From assembly GCF_947507565.1 (NCBI RefSeq), contig NC_089187.1, positions 2,542,001 through 2,606,000 of the forward strand: 64,000 bases of DNA, given 5' to 3'. The stretch's first letter is position 1. The number at the start of each line of letters is the position of its first letter. Source of the DNA: Oscarella lobularis. Taxonomy: Eukaryota; Porifera; Homoscleromorpha; Homosclerophorida; Oscarellidae. The translations under genes and the position numbers were made by a program. Shown piece after piece: positions 1 through 9,395 of the stretch. Under the pieces are notes generated by a model that saw only the letters and a program-made list of their open reading frames with translations, was not told the origin of the DNA and searched no databases.

Positions 1-1118
1 TCGAAGGAGACAAGTACGTTAAAGACAAATCAAACGGAAGACAGACTAAGTTTCCAGAAGATCCTGATCCTGTTGGTCGAAAAGAGCCAGTCGCTAGTGG
101 CCAAACAGTCAGTTTGGTTATTAATTTTCCGAGGCTCAGAGAAGAATTGGCGCAGAGAAAGCTTGTTGGGTATGAAATGGAGGGCTATTCGTTTCTGTGG
201 AACGCAAGCGAGCACCTACCTAATGCTCTACGTCTCTTTGTCAAAGGCGTCTCTGATCTTGGCACGCCTCAGTCTAAAGTGGATTACTATCAGGAGTACT
301 GTGCAGCTTCTGCAATGGCCTTTGTTTGGCACTTGCTTAAAGATCGAGATGCCTTCTTTCGATCTCCAAGTACGTACGCAGTGAAGCACGCGAGCGGAAA
401 ATATAGTCTCTATTTATGTTGCAGCTGAAAGCAAAAAGAGCAAGAATGAAACGGATTTTGATTTTCCAATTCCATTTCAGCAGTCAATGCCACGAGAAGA
501 CGACGTTTCGGGTAAGTTTGACCGAGGAGAAGCTCGCTGTGGGGCATCAAGTGCACAGACGTTTTGGGATACTGTAATTGTAACGACATAGAAAGCTAAT
601 GCTTTTTGCCTGCAGGTCCTCGTGGGCGTGGCAAAGGAGAAGGAGATAGCGGTGCATCAAGACGTCGTGAGGAGGATGACTATCTCGATAAGGCAGTCAC
701 TTACAAGGAAAGAGTACACGCAGCGAAACGGATTCAACATTGTTGGAAACCAATTGCAAGAATTTTGGATCCGAAGCCGTTTGAAGATTACCAAATTGCT
801 TCGTTTGAGCAGAACTTCAAGGGAGATATTCTCGAACAAGCTCAGAAGATGCTGGACTATTGGGCAAATGACTGTCACCTAGGAGCCACTCGAAGGTGTC
901 TTATTAGAGCAATGGAAAAGAACGGCCTTACCAAGGCTGTTGCTCAAGTTTTTCCAGGTAACTTTATTGTAAGTGATGCGGGGGATAAGACTCTATTAGC
1001 GATTCTTCAGAATACGAAAAACTTATGCAATGAGGCTGAAATCAGGGGCGCTCTTAGATACAAACGTCAGGGAGTGATTTTTTTACAACGCTTTTTAGTT
1101 TTACCCTTTTTTACGTGA
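1..1118 (+). CDS. Nucleoside-phosphorylase-like / Death-domain protein, 3' part (5' end outside window)
   Basis: The frame is open from base 3. The first exon, to about 369 (donor GTACGT), encodes the C-terminal part of a PNP/UDP-phosphorylase-like domain: GYEMEGYSFL (the usual E-M-E nucleoside-binding motif), then LFVKGVSDLG and a helix ending in WHLLKD. A short exon near 481-511 and a basic Gly/Arg linker exon from about 615 lead to a Death domain (DDYLDKAV through CWKPIARILDPKPF to RRCLIRAMEKNGL), ending near 957. Reading through, the frame then meets a degenerate trace of a second Death-domain tail (CNEAEIRGALR), and stops at 1116-1118. The transmembrane exon of the paralogue at 7659-9196 is missing here. 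PNP-like domains N-terminal to death-fold modules are known from invertebrate and fungal NLR-like immune proteins. I could not phase the 481-511 exon cleanly, so the gene may be partly decayed. A polyadenylation signal AATAAA lies at 1161. Confidence 0.6.
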
Positions 1119-1341
1119 TATGCTAGGTTGGCTTTCTTCAAAAATGTGTACCCCTCGCTGAATAAAATGTCGTAGACGGACGAGTCAAGGACAGAATGGG
1201 CACTATACTTAGCTGCAGTGAGAACGTAGGGTGTATAAAACATTCACCAATTATACGAAAAGGACTAGTACGTGAAACGAGAGTCACTGAAAAAAAGGTA
1301 CAATACACCAAAAAACTAAAAAGAGAAAAGTCAAAAATTCG

Positions 1342-2064
1342 TTAGGTGAGACTATCCTTTTCAATCTCGTCAAACATCGTCTCAACAGCTCCTCCAATTC
1401 CAGCATTTTTACACGCACGGAACAAGGAGTCTATTGTGGCCTCACCCTCTTTCTCCGCTTTCCACTGCCACAATATCTCGCTCAAGACATCCGATGAGGA
1501 GACGGTGGCACTACCAGCCATCACAGCAATTTGTGACGGAGACATACTAAACAGCTCACAACAAATCTCAACGTATTTGTGAGAGGCAACAGTAACCATT
1601 GCATCAATAATATGTTTCAGCGGATTTTGATCGGCGACGCTGGCTTCGTTCATCTTCTGTTCGACGCCTCCCCAAACTCGAGCATTCTTAGACGCCTTGA
1701 TCAATTTTTCTTTTGCTTTTTCCGGAACGCTTTTGTGACGATCCACGTAATTTTCCAACAGTGTTTTGAATTTTTGGCTATTGGTGAGGGGCTGCGGCGT
1801 CGGGAGAGCTCGATTTCTCACCTCGACTTCAACGTCATTCACTCTTCGCACACTTCCCAGCAGTTCAACTCCAATTGTGAACGACTTCGAGCCGAAATCG
1901 CGACTAAGTTCTCCAATTACCTTTTGATTCACTTCCAGTTCGGACCAGCGAGCCTAAGAACAATCTGATTAGCACCGCGAAGTGACAAACGTGTTACATA
2001 GCACCTTTTTCGCCATATACATCTGTCTGGAGGAATTTAGGCCTACGTCATCGGCGTCGCTCAT
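1342..2064 (-). CDS. Death-domain protein, two exons
   Basis: Exon 1 (2064-2005) encodes MSDADDVGLNSSRQMYMAKK. A 51-nt GT-AG intron follows, then exon 2 (1953-1342) continues in frame as ARWSELEV to a stop, giving 223 residues. The C-terminal third is Death-domain-like: a helix SPSQIAVMAG, then SDVLSEILWQW, then DSLFRACKNAGIGGAVE. That last stretch matches the tail of the plus-strand Death domains in this array (RLIDACNEVGIGGTLRDAL). The N-terminal 120 residues are helical and charged and I do not recognise them. There is no signal peptide or membrane segment, so it is probably a cytosolic adaptor. The start lies only 40 bp from the start codon of the USP40-like copy on the other strand. Remnants of this gene are visible near 5330-5450, and just its first codons survive upstream of the complete USP40 gene. 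Confidence 0.7.
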
Positions 2065-2104
2065 GCGCGTGGAGGATTCGCTTGCGTCAGATCACATTGG
2101 GGCG
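2065..2104. promoter_or_regulatory. Head-to-head intergenic spacer (Death-domain gene / USP40 copy)
   Basis: Only 40 bp separate the start codons of the minus-strand Death-domain gene and the plus-strand USP40-like copy. 5' UTRs and promoter elements must overlap this spacer or lie within the neighbouring coding exons. The complete USP40 gene at 9396 keeps a related upstream segment (9345-9395, sharing ACGTCATCGGCG and GCTCATGCGCG), so this was probably the ancestral shared promoter. No TATA box is visible. Confidence 0.45.
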
Positions 2105-3085
2105 ATGTTTGCGCTTCTTTTCGAGGACGATGACGCTTCGAGTGGTGATAAAGCGTCTCAAAATCGCGCCATAAGTCCTCGGGGAAGCTCGAATCTGAGC
2201 GGTTTAGACAATCTGGGAGCGACGTGCTATCTAAACGCTCTCCTACAGACTCTACACTACACGCCCGAGTTCCGAGGCAAGGACAGACGCTCGAGAATAC
2301 CTCAAGAGCTCCGCAGCTATAGATTCTATCGATCTAGACAGCCTATTCCGCCTAGAACAGCAGGAACTCGATTCCAAAGCGACACAAGTACGATCGATCT
2401 CATAAAAATTTGACGTCAACTGCGATTGTGACGTCATATTTTGACTGTCGATTTTTTCATAGGCGAGAAAAATTCCTATAGAACTCCAGCGTCTTTTCTC
2501 GCGTCTTCTTCTGCTCAATCGACGTAGCTGTTCCACTGAATCATTAACAGATAGCTTTGGATGGACGTCTAAGGAGGTTTGATTGCGGAAAGTGAGTGTG
2601 TGACCTGAGACATTCTTCGTTTCCAGGAGCTTCAACAGCACGACGTTCAAGAATTAAATCGAATTCTTTTCTCTGCTATTGAATCGTCGCTCGTTGGAAC
2701 GTCGGGTGAAAAAATCGTCGGCTCGTTGTATCGCGGAAGTCTAGTCAATCAGGTAGTCATGGAAACAAAAAATTCATCAAAGTCAATATCTTTTTTTAGA
2801 TTACTTGCAACGTATGTGGCAGAGTCAGTGAACGAGAGGTAATGAAAAAAAGTAAATAAGATGACGTAGTATTGAGAAAAATATATAGGAAGACTTTATG
2901 GATCTTCCTATTCCCGTTGGCGCCGCGTCTAGCCTCCAACAAAGCCTCAGTCAACTCTTCATCAACGTTGAACTCATGGACGGCACGAATCAGTACTACT
3001 GTGACGGGTACCGTCGAAAAGTAGACGCAACCAAAGGATGCTGACTCAAGACCATGCCCAACATCCTGGCATTCACTCTGCTGTA
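2105..3085 (+). pseudogene. Truncated USP40 copy 1
   Basis: This is a near-identical copy of the first six exons of the complete USP40 gene at 9396-10423, introns included. It has the start MFALLFEDDD, the catalytic Cys box NLGATCYLNALLQTLHY, the 40-nt GC-AG intron and the RLFSRLLLLN exon. Five exons stay open. In the sixth, a CGA codon of the complete gene is TGA (just after KVDATKGC, near 3042), and a zinc-ligand-type cysteine (DGCRRK) is changed to Tyr (DGYRRK). Similarity stops abruptly near 3085, before the exon with the catalytic His. A transcript could give only a truncated, inactive protease domain. The high similarity points to a recent duplication. Confidence 0.85.
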
Positions 3086-3109
3086 CTTTTTTCTTCGTGC
3101 AGAAAGAAG

Positions 3110-3355
3110 GCAACGGTGACCAAATTTTGAGAAAGCTGTGAAAGTGAAAGAAGTTTGTCTGGGAAAGAATTTCCAGGCGAAATGGCGAAAAATTGCGCAA
3201 AAGCTCAGATGGACTCTTGAAGAAACCGAATTTATATAGAAGAAATATCTCCACTGGCGTGACCTCTGATCTATACCGTAAGAAGAACGATAACGGCTAT
3301 GAGTCTCTTCAGCAGCTGATTGACGTTTGCTAAGAGATTTGAACCGAAGAAAAAC
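3110..3355 (+). pseudogene. Decayed Death-domain fragment
   Basis: One frame reads KNFQAKWRKIAQKLRW, matching the Death-domain core of the gene at 8895-9196 (LNWRDIALKLGW). After in-frame stops, another short frame reads YESLQQLIDVC and then stops, matching its RQRLIDACNEVG tail. Several stops make it non-coding. It abuts the break of USP40 copy 1, so it marks a rearrangement junction in the array. Confidence 0.6.
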
Positions 3356-3418
3356 TTGAAGTGAGGCGCGAGTTCCAGTAAGTAAAAAAATCATACGGGA
3401 GTCCTCTTCATTTTTCTC

Positions 3419-5140
3419 ATGGGAGATCGAAAGTGGAACGAGAGAGTCACGCCGGTGCTATCGACCGCCATAACCTATGCCTCAAACCTCTTGGGTCCCA
3501 ATTCAACGTTCCTAGAGAAATTGGTGGAGACAGAGTGTCTTTCACCGCCCCAAAGTGAAGAAATCGGTCGGACTGTGGACAAAGAAGGCAAAACGGAGGC
3601 AGCCAAACGTCTTTTTGAAACTCTGAGGAAGCGTCCTGATGCGTACTTTAACACTTTCGTTGGCGCTCTTCAAGAGATAGAGCAAGGTGGAGATCTCCGT
3701 CATCTTCTCCTAACAGGTGGGAATATGGGCACTTAGCTGAAGTTAAGTGCACGGGATGCGTTTTTGGCGTACCGTAATTGTAGCTAGGACCTTTTTTGTT
3801 TTGTTGTGCAGGCGCTCGTAGGCGTGCCAAAGGAGAACGTGATCGCGGTATGCAATGATTTACGAAGGGGGTGTTTTTGTACGCTCTTTGTTAGAACGCA
3901 GTGAAGAGGAAGAGGCCAAACATCATGGAACCGTGAAACCCATTAGTATAAATAAGTTTATGAAGAAACGTTGTGTCTACTGCCGTCTCATAGAGGCTCA
4001 AAACTTCTTAACCCTTTATGTTACTTTAGTGCAGATTTCTGTTATTAAGATTTTGATCCGAAATTTCGCCATTTGTTTAAAAGTGTAAAAGAGGGTGTTT
4101 ATAGAAGCCAATAAACGTCTTCTACATTTTGTATTGTAAAAACTTCGAAAAAAAAAACATCATAGCTTAGGCTCCACCCAAGAAAACACGGTTACATCGA
4201 GAGAGACGTACCAAAACCTGTTATTACTTGATCGCAACTGCTGCAAACGTAAGCAAACTGCTTGCTATTGACGCGGCGTGCGATTCGGCTGTGTTTCATG
4301 CGAAAATAGCCAGCGCAGCGCCTTTTTTGGCTCCCGGTCTCTAGACATACGGACTCTTCAATTACGTCAAGACTACACCCACTTTTAAAACAGAGCTTTT
4401 CCATACATATCGCGAGTTTTTCGAAAAAAAATTTGAGTTTTTTAGCCCCTTCGAATGTTTCGGCGGCCTAAAATCAACCGAAACGGCTAAAAAAGCGGAA
4501 AAACGACCTACACAACGCACGCTAAGGGTGTATACAGGTCTCCTGGTAACAGCACGGGCATTTAGAACGTTTTCGCGGGGCTTTATTTCGAATAAAAGTG
4601 AGCATGCGCATAATGTACAGAAATCTGCACTAAAGTATTTGTGTGGGAAAACAATGACGTTATTCTTAAAGGGTTAATTCAGTTTTGGCGCAGTCATCCT
4701 TTTGCATTGTGTGCTATTCTTTTTATTATTGTCAGTGCTTCAGGCGTTTCTATTTACTTTCGAGCGAAACCTGGTGAGTGGGGAATGAGTATGGCAGTTG
4801 TTTTTTCATGCTTTGCTTAAATATGTCTGCTTTAGTTGCTCCATCAAGACCAACAGGTGCTAATGTCTCTATGAACGTCTTGGTTGAAGCTATTATGGAA
4901 ATTGGAGAGAAAAAGTGGCTACAAATCTCAATGGAAATTGGATTTTCTTTTAGTGCAGGAGGGCCAGCTGGAGGACTAGGGGGACCTAGGCAGAGACTCA
5001 ACTCAAAGAAACGACTGGAAAGAATACTGTCTGCCTTTCAGCGGCAAGAAGGAGACAGTGAAACGACTCGTCAACGGCTCATAGATGCTTGCTATAATGT
5101 CGGAATAGGGAAAGACCTTGAAAAGGCTTTAGTAGTGTAA
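3419..5140 (+). pseudogene. CARD-TM-Death gene interrupted by a MITE
   Basis: The CARD exon (3419-3716) begins with ATG and has the typical helix pattern: LVETECLSPPQSEEIGR, then AAKRLFETLRKRPDAYFNTF. A small basic linker exon (3812-3846) follows, then an exon from about 3899. At 4008 that exon is cut by a 0.67 kb element flanked by TTAA. After the element (4678) the same exon resumes in the matching frame with the transmembrane stretch ALCAILFIIVSASGVSIYF, and the Death-domain exon (about 4837-5140) is intact. As it stands the frame runs into the element and stops at 4086-4088, giving a CARD-only product unless the insert is spliced out. The closest relative is the intact gene at 5489-6521. 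AATAAA lies at 5262. Confidence 0.65.
4008..4677. mobile_element. piggyBac-like non-autonomous element (MITE)
   Basis: The insert is flanked by TTAA (4008-4011 and 4674-4677), the target site of the piggyBac superfamily. It starts CCCTTTA and ends TAAAGGG. An inner inverted repeat, ACTTTAGTGCAGATTTCTGT at about 4023-4042, pairs with ACAGAAATCTGCACTAAAGT at 4617-4636. The right end carries about 28 extra bases between outer and inner repeats. The paralogous exon at 5834-6121 shows the empty site, so the insertion is directly visible. The inside holds no transposase domain that I recognise; a 70-codon Cys-containing minus-strand ORF (4404-4192) is of unknown meaning. Classification rests on the TTAA site and terminal repeats. 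Confidence 0.85.
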
Positions 5141-5319
5141 GTCATAGGCCAGAAATTTCAGGTATTGGTTACGAAGAACTAACCGGGGTTGTGCAGAATG
5201 GTTATTAATAATAGCGACTACTGACTTGGACTTGTCTTCATTTCAAAGGGTATGTGAAGTGAATAAACAATCATTGTTGGAACAAAAATACAAATATCTT
5301 AGAGGTTGTCGGTTTTGAC

Positions 5320-5455
5320 ATTGTTTGGTGAGGGCGTCACAGGGAGAGTTCGATTTTTCACTAAGTGTTCGAAATGCCTCTTGATCTATTTCCAGCTGAG
5401 AACAATCCGATTAGCAGTGCGAGGTGATTCGCACGCACCTTTCCTCAAAGGAATC
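5320..5455 (-). pseudogene. Relic of the minus-strand Death-domain gene
   Basis: Blocks such as GGTGAGGGCG, GGGAGAGTTCGATTTTTCAC, TTGATCTATTTCCAG and GAACAATCCGATTAGCA resemble, in the same order, 1780-1990 in the gene at 1342-2064, around its intron 1 and the start of exon 2. The middle is deleted and the frame is lost. It sits just upstream of the CARD gene at 5489, so its old promoter region may have been reused there. Confidence 0.5.
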
Positions 5456-5488
5456 TAATTTACATATACGGCCATACGGGCCCGCGGT

Positions 5489-6521
5489 ATGGGAGATCGA
5501 AAGTGGGACGAGAGGTTGACGCCGGTGTTGTCCGCCGCTACAACCTTCGCCTCAAATCTCTTGAGCCCCGATTCGACGATTCTGGAGAAGTTGGTCGAGG
5601 CGGAGTGTCTTTCGACAAGCCAAAGCGAAGAAATCGGGCGGATTGCGGATAAAGAGGGCAAAACGCAGGCAGCCAAACGTCTTTTTGCAATTCTGAGGAA
5701 ACGTCCTGCTCCGTACTTTGACACTTTCGTCGATGTTCTTCGAGAGATAGAGCAAGGCGGAGATCTCTGTCGTCTTCTAACAGGTGAACACTTAGAGGGA
5801 CTTCATATGTTATTTCTGTATACTCTTTTGAAGAGGAATTGGTGACTGAACATAGTGGTGCATCTAATGTGTCATTCACTGGAATTCATCAACGTCTTAG
5901 AAGTGTCAGTGAGCCTGTTGGTGGAAAATGCGTTTCGACTGAAAGAGTGAAACCAAATAGTATAAATACATTTATAAAGGAATGTTGTGTCTACAGCTAT
6001 TTTATAGAGGCTCGAAACTTCCTAATTCAGTTTTGGCACAGTCATCCTTTTGCATTGTGCGCTATTCTTTTTGTTATTGCCAGCGCTTCAGGCATTTCTA
6101 TTTACATTCAAATGAAACCTGGTGAGTGGGGAATAAGTTTCTCATGCTTTGCTTAAATATTTCTGCTTTAGTTGCTACATCAAGACTAACAGGTGCTGGC
6201 GTCTCTATGGAAGTCTTGGTCCAAGCTATTCTCGGTCTGAAGATTGGGGAAACAGAGTGGCTAGAAATCTCAACGGACATTATAATGCGTTTAAAAAGTC
6301 CTGCTGCTGGTGGGCCTCTGAGTACATTTGAAGGAGAAGAGGAGGAGGAGGAGGAGGAGGAGGAGGAGGAGGAGGAGGAAGAAGAAGAAGACGCAAAGAG
6401 ATTGCTGCTGTCTGCCTTTCAACAGATTGAAGGAGACAGTGAAACGACTCGTCAATGGCTCATAGATATTTGCTACAAATATGGATTAGGGAAAGACCTT
6501 GAAAAGGCTTTAGCAGTGTAA
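5489..6521 (+). CDS. CARD - transmembrane - Death-domain protein
   Basis: There are three exons: 5489-5783, 5834-6121 and 6172-6521. They join in phase to give 310 residues. Residues about 8-97 form a CARD (LVEAECLSTSQSEEIGR, AAKRLFAILRKRPAPYFDTF). A Ser-rich linker follows, then a hydrophobic helix ALCAILFVIASASGISIYI near residues 170-189. The Death domain follows (WLEISTDI, then RQWLIDICYKYGLGKDLEKAL) and contains a run of glutamates encoded by a GGA repeat. CARD and Death domains make homotypic contacts in apoptotic and innate immune signalling. One membrane pass would put the two domains on opposite sides, unless the hydrophobic helix forms a hairpin or is not membrane-spanning. There is no signal peptide. 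The relatives at 3419 and 7659 suggest local expansion. Confidence 0.75.
6331..6391 (+). repeat. GGA/GAA microsatellite inside the Death-domain exon
   Basis: About 20 consecutive GAG, GAA or GAC codons encode an acidic run in the loop where the paralogue at 4960-5000 has a Gly/Pro-rich segment (AGGPAGGLGG). It keeps the frame. Its length is likely to vary between alleles. Confidence 0.9.
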
Positions 6522-6689
6522 GTCATTTATGGGGAAGGGGAGGATTACGACAGGGCCAGAAATGTCAAATGTTGGTTGCAAGGGATCTCAATTTATATTA
6601 AACCAGACAGGGGTTTTAAACTATTCCATAATAGCGAGTAGCAAAAAATATAAATATTTTAGAGGGTCACCTGCTTGAGGGTCTTCCTA

Positions 6690-7600
6690 ATTGGCCTAGC
6701 GTATGATGGCGCTTCTAACGACGAAAATGTCTCAAAATCGCGCGAAAAGTCCTCCTCTACAGCGAGGAAGTTCAAACCTGAGCGGTTTAGACAATCTGGA
6801 AGTGACGTGCTATCTAAATGTTCTCCTACAGACTCTACACTACACGCCCGAGTTTTGAGGCAAAGAAAAACGCTCACAAATATCCATAAAGCTCGGTAAC
6901 TATAGATTCTATTGATCTAGACAGCCTATTCCGCCTACAACGGCAGGAACTGGATTCCAAAGCGAAGTACGATCTCATGTACCTATATGCTCTCTATTTA
7001 CATTTTGACATCTACTGCGATTATAAAGTCATAATTTTAACTGTTGATTTTTCATGAAGGTAGGCGAGAAAAACTCCTATTGAATTCCAACGTTCTTCTT
7101 CTGCTGAATCAACGTAGCTGTTCTACTGAACTATTGACAGATAGCTTTGGATGGACGTCCAAGAAGGTTTGAGTAGAAAAAGGGAATGTGTCCAATGAGG
7201 CATTCTTTGTTCTAGGAGCTTCAACAGCACGACGTTCAGGAGTTGAATCGGATTCTTTTCTCTACTATTCAGTCGTCGCTCGTTGGAACGTTGGGAGAGA
7301 AAAATCGTCGGCTTGTATTGCGGAAGTCCAGTCACTCAGGTAGTCATGAAAACAGAATAGAGAAATTTAGCAAAGTCAATATTTTATATATTACTTGCAA
7401 CGTGTGTGGCAGAGTCAGTGAACGAGAGGTAATTAAATAAGATGACCTAGTAGTGAAGAAATATCTAGGAAGATTTCATGGATCTTCCTATTCCCGTTGG
7501 CGCTGCAATTGCGCCTACATGTTATTCTACCGAAGAAAGACGGTAAAAAGACAAGAGAAAGGGTACGCGCCTAGAGGCTGCCTGCAAACAAGACGGGTTG
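6690..7600 (+). pseudogene. Truncated, internally deleted USP40 copy 2
   Basis: This is a more diverged copy of the USP40 5' exons. The start codon region is lost. The catalytic box reads NLEVTCYLNVLLQTL, and the frame stops at the codon after TPEF (TGA near 6857). Later exons are recognisable (RILFSTIQSSLVGTLG; ITCNVCGRVSERE). At about 7504 the exon encoding DLPIPVGAA jumps directly to the sequence encoding AYMLFYRRKT, which lies more than 1.1 kb further on in the complete gene, so an internal deletion has occurred. The copy ends near 7600, shortly before the next CARD gene. Multiple lesions make it non-functional. Confidence 0.85.
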
Positions 7601-7658
7601 CGGAACGCAGACCGCGAACTCTGAGAGACTTTTAGTAACGTTTTTATCTGTCTGACAG

Positions 7659-9196
7659 ATGCGGCGCATTGCAAACATACGGGTACCTACAGGGTCTGCA
7701 TTCTTCATGGCTCTCGCGTTTTCCTTTCGCAGGGCAGATCCGAATTGGAGCAAAAAGTTGACTCCGGTTCTGTCGGAAGCCAGAAGACTCGTTTCTACTC
7801 TCCTGGGCCTCGATTCGACGTTTCTGAAAATGTTGGCCGAAACGAAATGCCTCACCGAGTGCCAAACCGACGAAATCAGCAGAATATGTAGCGGGGAGGG
7901 AAAAACTGAAGCGACTAAAAGACTCTTCAAATTTCTTACAATACGCCCCACTCCATACTTCGACACTTTCTGCAATGTTTTGGGTGAGGTACACCACGGA
8001 GAAGCTCTTCGATCTCTTCTTTTGAAAGGTTGAAATTGCAGCATAGCCTTCTTCTTTACCATATATGCGGGTGTTTTCAGGAACCGTAGCCGCGACGTCA
8101 GGGGGAGGTCGTTCCCACGATTATCTGGATAAGGAAGCCACCAAGGACGAAAGAATAAAAACAGCGAAACTGATTCGATCCTGTTGGCGACGATTTGCAA
8201 GAACGTTGGGACCGAAACCGTTTGAAGAACACGAGCTTGATGGTTTCAAGGAAAAGAAAGATCAAGCTCAGGCGATGCTTGACTCTTGGGCGAGCAAGCA
8301 CGGCAAGAGAGCTACTCGAAGATGTCTTCTTGTAGCAGTGGAAAGCTTAGGCTTTGTGTCTCATGCTGCTGCACTTTTTTCAGGTAACTTTTGTAACTGA
8401 CGGGGAGTAATGATGCGTGAACTTCTATACGTCTAGTCAGGAAAGATGCCCTTCGCCCCTCCGTCTCTCCATCTGTACGTCAACGCCAAAAAAATGGATC
8501 TGAATTACCAGAAGGTAACCTTGATAGTGCACGGTGAAAGACTTCTTAGTTTGTGTGTTGTAAAGACATTTCTGATAAGAAAACACCTAGACCTGTGGAC
8601 GGTATAACCATATGAGATTTTCACAGAGTTGTTCTCTTAGAGTTGTTCTGTAGGGTCTTCAGTTTTACGCAGCCGTGCCTTCAAATTGCACCTGCTTATT
8701 GGTGTTGTTTTTGCCGTTGGAGGCATAGTATATGTTTGCCTTCTTCCCGGAGAAGAAGGTAATTGATTCTTAATTTAAATTATTCTTTGTCTATGCTCTT
8801 GCTCTTAGGCAGTGGAAAGACAATTGCTTCAAAAAATTCAAGTACAATAAAACGTGACGGCGTGATCTGGTTCAATTTTTGTCTGTTGTTTTAGATGCTG
8901 TATCGGAATTGACAGGTGCTGCAGTCTCCATGAATGAATTGGTTTCAGTCATAGTTCAAGATGGACAACTAAATTGGCGAGATATCGCGCTGAAACTCGG
9001 CTGGAAATTTGAAAAAACACGAGTCCTTGAAAATGATCATCCCTATTGGACTAGCAAGGAGAAGCTCCAGGATATACTATCTGACTATGAGCGGAGCAAA
9101 GGAGACAACGAAACATCTCGTCAGCGGCTGATCGATGCGTGCAATGAGGTTGGAATTGGGGGCACTCTTAGAGACGCTTTGAACGTCAGGAAGTGA
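7659..9196 (+). CDS. CARD - Death - transmembrane - Death protein
   Basis: Exons visible are 7659-8028 (CARD: LAETKCLTECQTDEISR, ATKRLFKFLTIRPTPYFDTF), 8081-8383 (first Death domain: IRSCWRRFARTLGPKPFEEH to RRCLLVAVESLGF), a short exon from 8441, an exon ending at 8758 with the hydrophobic helix LLIGVVFAVGGIVYVCLLPG, and 8895-9196 (second Death domain: WRDIALKLGW, RQRLIDACNEVGIGGTLRDAL, stop). The junction between the 8441 exon and the TM exon is unresolved. The start could be the ATG at 7659 or the in-frame ATG at about 7707. The first Death domain is closest to the one in the gene at 1-1118, so the N-terminal module (CARD versus phosphorylase-like) was swapped between paralogues. AATAAA at 9277 gives a short 3' UTR. 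It is probably a membrane-associated death-fold adaptor; its partners are unknown. Confidence 0.7.
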
Positions 9197-9395
9197 CGTT
9201 TTAGAACGCTTATATACATTCTCAGTTTTTTTCTCCCTTTTTTTATATACTAGTCTGGCTGTTTAAATATAGGCTGAATAAAATGTCGCGGACGGAGAGC
9301 TGCAGTGAGAACGAAGGGTGAGATCCCTGCATTTTGAATCGAATTACGTCATCGGCGTTCGCTCATGCGCGTAGCGCTTGCGTCAGACTGGGGCG

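Noticed and set aside
4192-4404. A 70-codon Cys-containing ORF on the minus strand within the MITE
   Set aside because: It is too short and unlike any transposase domain I know; its cysteine pattern may be chance.
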